This document shows, piece after piece, positions 56,491 through 64,000 of a stretch of 64,000 bases of DNA (within the stretch, counting starts at the first letter, position 1; each line of letters starts with the position of its first letter). A program made the position numbers and the translations under genes. The DNA comes from Micrasema longulum (Eukaryota; Arthropoda; Insecta; Trichoptera; Brachycentridae): assembly GCA_022494885.1 (NCBI GenBank), contig JAGVSM010002657.1:1-64000 (forward strand). The letters are read 5' to 3'. The notes beneath the pieces were generated by a model that worked only from the letters and a program-made list of their open reading frames with translations, did not search any database and was not told where the DNA came from.

Positions 56491-58544
56491 CTTACTCTTT
56501 TCTTACCATAAATATATTTTTTTCTTTTTAAGTGCAGTAATGTAAACGTAAAGTTGTGTTTCGTTTTAATATTTCTTGTATATAAAAAAAATGTAACTCA
56601 CTAAGGAAATTCTTTAAACGTTAACATTCGTAGATGTTATTTTCATTTAAAAAAAAAAAATATTTTGAATCTTGAAATAGGACACTCAAAAACATATTCT
56701 TATCTGTGCTCTAATAATAACAATTTACATATATTTAATTTATAAGTTGTTTAACACAGTCATATTTCTTAACCTTCTATCTGAATTTTGTTTTTCTTTT
56801 CTTCATATATATTTTTTCTCATTTCATAATATTTTTTTACTGCCTTATTATATAAAATAGAATTTTGTTTATCATTATTTATGCGTATTTCGTAAAAAAA
56901 AAACTATTTCTGCAAATTTGTGTTTTGGTCTGTTGGATAAAATTGAACTGAAGCGGCGATCTGTACATGTGGAATTTACGACCTAATTTAAAGTAGGCTA
57001 ATTTACTTAATAAAAAGACTCGAGTAATACGGTAGCAAGCCCAATGCCCGTTAAATCGAATGCATAGTAAATATTGGTTATCTTATTCGTGATTTCAGGT
57101 TGTGAAAATTATGAGACTGAGGACACTTTTAGTTTCAGTAACTACTGCGACTGTCGTTCAAGATAAAAGATACCCTTATCGTTAAATTTGCTTCTTTTGT
57201 TTTACCAAAATGACTTAAGGCTGTAGTCTCATAAAAAGTAAGGTAATCTTACGATTTAGCTATTTTTAAACGCTGTTAGATATTAAACAAGGGTTTAAGG
57301 TATTCTGTAAAAAAATGTATTCAGTTTTATATAAGAATAATAAAATAACTTTTTGACAGGCATATTAATCCTCTTAAAATTTATACCAAACTGTACATTG
57401 ATTATCATACTAATACTTGTTAAAGTTAAATGTATTTAAGTAATTTCACGATAATAAATTGAACAGAAGTACTGCCGCAGCAAAAGCCTAATTTTTTGTT
57501 TTTGAAAAGAAATACGGGCATTTTTAATTACACGAGTTTTATGGTATTTTTATTTAATTCAACGCAAAAAATTACAATAATTGTTTTAAATAAATACAAC
57601 ATTTAACAAATTTTAAAGTTTTAACTCTATTAGAGAGGTAGAAACGTTATTATTAATTATGTATGTACCAATTATTTTGTAACTTGAAACTTATTTTGTC
57701 AAGATTTCTCAATAAAAAAATTAAAAAAAAAAATTAAAGAAAACTGTTTCAGCTGCAAGTTTTTATATTCTATGGTACATTTTTAATAAAAATATCAACT
57801 CTTGTATCGGCCGTCGAATGGCGTTCAAATTTCGCTAAAAACATACTGTAGATATGAAATATTTACAACCATTCAATTCTTTTTAATAAAATCAAAAATA
57901 CACTCATTCCATAAGTCCTTATGTCGAGGTAGATACCTCGAAACGTAAACTTAAAATTAAAGCGGTCTACATAAATTTGTAAACAAATAAGTCTAAATTA
58001 AGATGCATCATCTAAACAAATTGAAAGCAAGATATTTTATTATATGTAAATATATATATTTTTAATGTGTCGTTAGTAACGACCGATGTTTTAGACAGAT
58101 GTACGTTGTCTATCATTTCACTTTCTTTCATTAATAAAGCGGTAAAACAATCCCCAAAAAACGTTCTATATTAATTATCCAATTTCCATTTTTTTTAAAA
58201 AAAAATAAATTTTTAAGGAATAACCCGCTAAGCTTCTATTCTAAAAGCTTGGCAGCAGGTGAGAAAGAGAGGATGTGGAATACACCACAAAATCGAGTTA
58301 GTAATAAATAACCAATTATAGCACAGAAATCAACTTATTGAAGAGTGATCTCTAATCCGGAATCCGCGACACTGCCACAATACACGACCCGACTCAATTT
58401 TCAACTCTAAAAAGATAACTATATGTTATAGTATATTATACGTCAATTCGACGTGTATGTGCATTCAAACGCACATTTTTTGGATTGTGTATATAATAGA
58501 TTAAAACTTTGACTTTTTTTTCTCTTAAAACTGATAGATAAGTT

Positions 58545-58600
58545 TTGGGGTGCGTCTTATAGTCCGATGCATTTTATCGTCCGCAAAATACGGTATGTTT
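58545..58600 (-). mobile_element. pogo/mariner-like element end
   Basis: On the minus strand it begins accgtattttgcgg and contains tataagacgcacccc, an arrangement common at ends of pogo-type MITEs. The partner end is not found nearby. Confidence 0.45.
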
Positions 58601-58782
58601 GTATAAGGGTTAATTTATCACTATAAATTTAATAGTTTCATTGTGTTACGGATAAATGAAAAACAAAAGGTTTATTCGTGTTTTTATTAGGAAAAAAAAT
58701 ATTATTGCTTTACAAAACTAAAAAGTATTGAGATCTCTTCTTCAGACTTATTTATAATGTTAACTATAAACTTTTCGTAACA

Positions 58783-59006
58783 CTTTGTATCCCGGAGCCG
58801 TGTAAACACGTGATTATATAACCATGCGTTGTGTCCCGGTCCCGTGTTTTCACGTGGTTTACCAGCTGTCTAAAAAGTGCATTTTATTGACATCTAGAGA
58901 CTTTTATTAGTACTTTTCGCTTCTGGTAAACCACGTGAAAACACGGGATCGGGGCACAACGCATGGTCATTATAACCACGTGTTTACACAGCTCCGGGAT
59001 ACAAAG
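58783..59006. mobile_element. foldback element FB2 with E-box-like CACGTG motifs
   Basis: Arms of about 83 bp (58783-58865 and 58923-59006) are inverted with high identity around a 57-base loop. They begin ctttgtatcccggagc and end ggtttaccag. Each arm has CACGTG twice. The composition is clearly GC-richer than its flanks. No coding frame runs through it. Confidence 0.88.
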
Positions 59007-59475
59007 CACAACAAAAAGAGTGAGGCCCTGTATATGTGCGAACATTGCAATGCGCAATGTGGTTCTCCATAAGGCCAATGTTGTCAAAACTATCGTACAA
59101 AAATTACTTATTTAATTATTTCAAATAAATCCAAGAAGTTTCAATTGATTTAACCCAGTATTTTTATAATTATGACATTTTTAAGAAACCCTTCACAAAA
59201 CATGAAATTTCACAAAAATGGGCCGGGCACAGGGTAAATTCTACGTATATTCGACCGGTACTCAAAGTGTTAATATGTGGAACGTTAATAATTTTTCTGT
59301 TTATTTATTTTGCTTTTAACCCAAAAAAACCCACGTTTTATAGTCCATTTAAGATATAATTAAGAAAGTAGTGCATTGACCTGAGCGAAGCGGGTGTCTC
59401 CTGCAAGCTCTGTGGGTCGACTGAGTTGGCAAGAAAAGCGAGCGCGGTGGCGCCATATTCGAGCGAATTATACCG

Positions 59476-60127
59476 AATGAGGAACTTCAGCCCCACGGAG
59501 AATTGGATATAATAAATGTTTTCTTTCGCACGGTAAAAATTAAAACATTTAATTGTACCGCAAAGTTTCTTGAAAATGTAGGAAAAAAAAAGTTTTAATA
59601 AAAACTAACTAATTTCTACCTCGTCGCTAGTTCAAATGAATCAACAAGTTCGATAAGAGAGTTAAGCTAGGGTTTCCTAGGACAGCGGTGCCCGTATCTT
59701 AACGGCCGTAGTGAACGGTGATGCGGTGGGCAGCCGTCGTAACGGTGACTAGAGAGTTGTTTCCTAGGAAAACGGTGTTGGAAAAAAATAAAATCACTCT
59801 CTAGCCACCTCCACGACGGCTGTCCACCGCATCACCGTTCACTACGGCCGTAAAGATACGGGCACCGCTGTCCTAGGAAACCTTAGCTTTATGGAAGATT
59901 TCCGGTTTACTTACCGTCAACGGACTAACGGGCAGATCTGATCGAGAATAATCGGAAGACAACCTCTGACGTCACACGTGGAGTTATTTCAGAAAAACTA
60001 AATTTTAAAAAATCATAGCGCTAATAATACAATATACGAAAATTGTCAAAAAAATATTTTTCGCTTAGTTTAATAGTTTATAAACATTTTTTTTTTAAAT
60101 AAAAAAAAACCGCAGAACTTCCTCATT
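59476..60127. repeat. MITE-A, full-length, enlarged by FB1
   Basis: It starts aatgaggaacttcag and ends gaacttcctcatt, with family blocks throughout. The foldback FB1 copy 2 (59664-59889) sits inside it and explains its extra length (652 against about 428). Confidence 0.87.
59664..59889. mobile_element. GC-rich foldback element FB1, copy 2, nested
   Basis: The same arms as 40929-41179 (tttcctaggacagcggtgcc, aacggccgtagtgaacggtg). The right arm lacks the loop-proximal cctaggaaac stretch, replaced by aaaaaaataaaat, so the hairpin is asymmetric. It lies within MITE-A, which is therefore the older insertion. Confidence 0.86.
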
Positions 60128-60204
60128 ATGTCGATTCGCCTTTGGTTATCTATAGTGATTTTTAAATTAAATTTTGACAAGTTGTTTTTTAAATCAGTAG
60201 GTAA

Positions 60205-60900
60205 GAAACGATTTGGTGATTCCAATAGCACGTACAGCGGTATTCCAAAAATTATTTCTATATAACGGACCTAAACTACAATACAACCTGATACCGTCAT
60301 TTTGGAAATCTGATAAACCATCAGTATTGAAAAGAAATTTTAAAATTTGGTTGACGGACATTGGAAGTAAGGAATCGGAGAATTTATTGAGTATAGTAAT
60401 CTAAATATTATGCTATCCCATTGAATCACATAAAAAATTATGTATTTTCGCATGTGCATATATATTGTGTATGTATGTGTGTATATATATGTATATGTAT
60501 GTATATGTGTGTATATATGTATGTATGTGTATATGTATGTATGAAGTATGTATGCTTTATATTTATATATTTAATTGTATTTTTACATTTAATGTAAACT
60601 GTATTTTTTTTTCTTTTCTTCTCTTTTGGGCTGTAACTGTTTTTTAATTTCTTTAATATTGCTTTTATTTATAGGAAACATATTTGAAAACCATATTTGC
60701 CGCAACAAATCGGTTTCTTAGAACAGGCATTTGCCCGCCTAATGTTGCAGGAACCGATTGCAACATTAGGCGTATTAATATTTCTGGCTTGCCGACCCTT
60801 CATATACTGAGCCTACTCCTAGTACAAGCAGAATTTGCCAGAGTATTTTTTGTGCCATTTTTGTAATATTGTATGTATAAACTAATAAATAAATTTAAAA
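60205..60900 (+). mobile_element. LINE family G, 3' end
   Basis: The last frame (60213-60404) reads ARTAVFQKLFLYNGPKLQYN and NLIPSFWKSDKPSVLKRNFK and stops. The 3' UTR has a (GTAT)n microsatellite (60470-60550), a ctttttcttctcttttgg tract and an A-rich end. Reversed copies are at 45421-45830 and 47640-47770. Confidence 0.82.
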
Positions 60901-61288
60901 AAAAAAATAATAATAAAAAAAAAATAAAAAAATCAAAGAACTGTACATATATGTTTTGACTAAAAATATTCTCAGCAGCTCATTTATAATTTCTCAAGTG
61001 TTAAAAACTAACTCAAATTTTATTTTCATATAACGTGCGTGCGACTTGGTCAAAATTAGAATCGCATAAATATGGTCTGTTGCGTCAATGTCGACGGTGG
61101 ACGTAGACGCTTACTAAAATAATAATAAAATTAAGTAACTATTTGAATTCATTTACATAGTTACCTGATATTTAAAGCATTAACTTTGTGTTTAAACATC
61201 TTATTAAATGTTAGTAAAGAATTGTATATTTATTTATTTATTATATATACGACCTAAGTCAATTACAACAGTTAAATGAAGAAACACA

Positions 61289-61652
61289 TGCAGTGTGTTC
61301 TTTAAACCCTGTCACATCCGAAACCACAAGGATCAGTATGGGCAAGTAGACATATAAAAATATTTAAAAAAATATCTAGAACAAAGATTTTTTTTAAAAT
61401 AAAATATTTAAAAAACAAATGGTTGCTTACTTCTGCAGGGGAGAAGTGAGGGGAGCGCGGTGCAGTATCAGACTAACCCCTCTTCGTCCTCGTTTTTGCC
61501 CTGCAGACGTAAGCAACCATTTGCTTTTTTTGATATTAAAAAAAATAAAAATATTCGTTATAAAAAAATAATTTAATATGCCAATATGTCTTCTTGCTCA
61601 TACTGATCATCGTGGTTTCGGATGTGACAGGGTTTAATGAACACCCTGTATA
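61289..61652. mobile_element. foldback element FB3, copy 2
   Basis: Terminal inverted repeats gtgttctttaaaccctgtca..gatcagtatg and the complement. The inner GC-rich inverted repeat lies at 61416-61523 (atggttgcttacttctgcag and complement). No SINE is present, unlike copy 1 at 35321-35896. Confidence 0.85.
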
Positions 61653-61774
61653 CAATAATCTGAACCAAAACATTTTCAAGTTATGTGACGAATTGACTAA
61701 TCTCCACACCCTGGACAATGGGGCATAAAAACAAAAGTTGCTCTTAGAAGATTAGATAAATCTAAACACTTATC

Positions 61775-62340
61775 TATATCCACCGGTTTCGACAGGTAGC
61801 CGTCTCTTTTTCAGGGCACTTATTACACCAACATGCAATACCCACTATACACCTTCACCATAGTAGTAGTTGTACAAAAATATTAAACCAGTCTGTTGAT
61901 AGAACACATGACGTCAGAAGCCTATACCAGCGTACACTGTTTTTTTTATGTTGGATTTTGTGGAAGAAATAGTCAGTAAAAAAGGTCACGGGTGACCATA
62001 ACAATGGAACATCCTATAATGGGGTACATTGAAAGGTTGTTAATTTGATTATTGATTAAATGGACATTCTTTTCCAAAGCCTTTCTAATGTTATTCGGTC
62101 AAATTTCATATTATATTTCACTGGATTCTACTATTTTACCTTCTACACATTTTTTTCAGTATTTTTGTAAGATTTTCGTATTTTTAAACATTATTTTATC
62201 TTATAAAAGATTTCCATATTTCAATCATTTCTACATATTACTAAGACTAAATATGCTCTATTATATAAAAATAAATAAATGCTGCCTACCGCAGAACAGG
62301 TATTTAACATATCTAGTGTTGGGGCCAAAACTAAATTGAG
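61775..62340 (-). mobile_element. element with degenerate hammerhead, homologous to 32872-33175
   Basis: The minus strand shows CTGAAAA (61808-61814; G8 of the CUGANGA box changed to A), a stem II around CTA, GAAA (61787-61790) and ACCGGT (61782-61787), then GG where the cleavage base H is expected. Upstream it shares ggtgaaggtgtatagtggg with the 33 kb element. Not predicted to be catalytic. Confidence 0.65.
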
Positions 62341-63004
62341 CTTATATTTTTTTTTTTTTAAATGAATGTTATAAATAATCCGTAAGGGTTCATAAATAAA
62401 TTTTCAAATAAAAAAAATGTAACCAAAAATGATCCCGGGTCCCGTGAATTGAGATACCCTCGTCCGAACGTAGTTGAGCTAAGCAGGATTACCCAAAAAA
62501 GACGATAAGTGTTGATAACAGTGACCTACGCACCTGTTCGACAACCTTTTTTTTTTAGAAATTCAAAGCGTGAATTATGCATAATGCTTTTTATTTTATG
62601 TCTGGCTTTGATTACTGGAGTTTCCTTAGTTAGCAGTCGCAGACATTTGTGGTTTTAATATTATTATACCGCGTAAGATTTTACTTTTCCGCTGTGTGTA
62701 AGTAAGGAAAGTACTAACCCTTTCTTCAAACTTATCGAAATGCTTCATAGAGGAATGAGTCGCCGCCATTTTACCCGCACCTCCCACCATACTACTCCCC
62801 TGAAGAACTTTAGTACAGTCGCTGTGTAAACTATAAGATGCCGTTAATCTGTGAAATTTAGTTAGGGACCTTAATTTGATGCGTGACTTGTCTATTAAAT
62901 GCCTCCATTTCTCTAAGGACCTTACGGTTTCTAAATCAATTGTTTCAATGTGAAATTACTCAATTTTATTCGATTCTAATATCGGAGCAACTGCTATATA
63001 TATT

Positions 63005-63490
63005 TTTTATTTTTTTTATTTAAATTTCATAAGAAACCCTTACGGGTTACATACATTTAACAAAATATTTTACTTTTAAAATTCACATTCTACTGTTAAT
63101 AATAATATTTTTAACATCTTTAGTAAAGGTTGTCTGAGTCTTTTGTTTAATTTTGTCTGGTAGTTTATTGTATAATTTCAGTCCGTAGTTTATTAGTCTC
63201 GATTGTCCTTTTCTCGTTTTAAAAGGTTGTATATGATATTTTTCTGATATTCTCGTATTGTGTTCATGTTTACTAAAGGTTTTTTCAAGTTTTAATTCTT
63301 CGTTATCAATTACATCAGTGGCTTATTTCTGAATAAATTTCAAGGATTCTAGTTTTAAGAGTTCAGTTATATTTAATTGTTTAGTTTGTTTAAAAGTTCT
63401 TTAGTTGCTGTTAGACAGGGAAGGTCATATACTAACTTTAATATTTTATTTTGCTGTCTTTGTAGTCTTTTGAATTAAATTGTATTGTAC
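63005..63490 (-). mobile_element. LINE family C-related 3' fragment
   Basis: The minus frames contain LQRQQNKILKLVYDLPCLT, KLEKTFSKHEHNTRISEKYH and GLKLYNKLPDKIKQK, with stops. It is similar in order to 33746-34620 but clearly diverged. Confidence 0.78.
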
Positions 63491-63794
63491 AAAATATAAA
63501 TAGTGTTTAGAAAATCGATCATAACGACAATTTTTAGTGTGGTTATTCCGTTGTTTCGGGAGTTGAAAAAAAATGGAAATACGTATGTAATTTGCCCCAA
63601 ATCAACACGGGTTTTCAAGCGAGTTGGAGCAAGTTCACAGGTATGAGTTGTTCCTGTTTCCACTGTTTTTGAAAAACTTTTTGTAAAACTTCTATGTGAA
63701 CCTGTGTTCATTGTATTTTTATTTTGTGCTAATTTCGCGAACTTTTTATGTGCTAATTTGTATCTAGTTTAATTAAAATTGTAAAAGTGTCTTT

Positions 63795-63935
63795 CAAAAA
63801 ACGAAACATTCCCCTCCTAGTAGAGCATTCAATTGTATGGCGAAGTTTCTTGAAAACGTACGAAATAATAAAATAATGAACTTCCTTGAACCACATCACA
63901 AGTTCTTAAAAAACGGCTAGTTTCATCTTTCATCG
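63795..63935. repeat. MITE-A, partial
   Basis: It keeps tagagcattcaattgtat, gaagtttcttgaaaacgta, atgaacttccttgaaccaca and caagttctt. Both ends are missing. Confidence 0.6.
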
Positions 63936-64000
63936 AAAACGGGCTGGGCGCACTTTATAGATTTTTTTTGTAGGAATATGTAAACGGTGGTGGTGATTTA

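Noticed and set aside
57920..57945. Hammerhead-like stem II (CGAGGTA-GA-TACCTCG followed by AAAC)
   Set aside because: The hairpin is perfect but no CUGANGA box precedes it; too little to include in the family.
1..64000. CRISPR array, bacterial operon or rRNA gene
   Set aside because: No regularly spaced direct repeats with unique spacers, no bacterial gene arrangement and no rRNA signature were seen; the genes are spliced.

Overview
This is an AT-rich (roughly two-thirds A+T) eukaryotic nuclear window. Spliced genes with GT-AG introns, long introns, tRNA-derived SINEs, many truncated non-LTR retrotransposons and abundant inverted-repeat DNA elements point to an insect with a repeat-rich genome. 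I cannot place the order from the sequence alone.

Three host genes are supported. (1) The last five exons of a JAMM metalloprotease of the MPND/MYSM1 type run on the + strand from 1061 to 6445. They splice in frame, carry the complete zinc-binding signature and end at a stop; the 5' part lies outside the window. (2) A complete five-exon ECSIT gene runs on the - strand from 17690 to 10672 (1254 nt, 417 residues). ECSIT is a mitochondrial complex I assembly factor and Toll-pathway adaptor. Genes 1 and 2 converge, with about 4.2 kb between their stops. (3) At about 30200-30660 (+) there is a GC-richer 5' UTR plus a first coding exon encoding a signal peptide, with a strong GTAAGT donor. No second exon is recognisable in the remaining 33 kb.

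Most of the rest is mobile DNA, often nested. Non-LTR elements present as 3' fragments include an RTE-like family (five copies, simple-repeat tails), a CR1-like family and several jockey-like families. At least three tRNA-headed SINE families occur. DNA elements include a hAT-type MITE with a perfect 8-bp target duplication, a larger hAT-like element that has swallowed an LTR-like block, pogo-type TIR elements, a frameshifted piggyBac transposase end, a TTAA-duplicating MITE nested in another MITE, and several long foldback elements.

The most interesting signal is a scattered set of hammerhead-ribozyme-like motifs (about 4650, 4885, 16600, 17095, 33100, 41870, 61800). Several share a self-complementary ACCGGT in the stem III position, as in the minimal hammerheads of Penelope-like elements and retrozymes. 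Two large GC-rich foldback families (40.9/59.7 kb and 58.9 kb) are the other structures not explained by ordinary gene content. The mobile-element copies are almost all broken; nothing suggests an active autonomous element inside the window.

Long stretches where I see no gene and only AT-rich sequence: 191-589, 791-1060, 6446-7063, 8350-9020, 14900-15520, 17980-18120, 22990-23150, 29600-30180, 34630-35110, 39170-40225, 47770-48255, 56490-57920 and 62345-63000.
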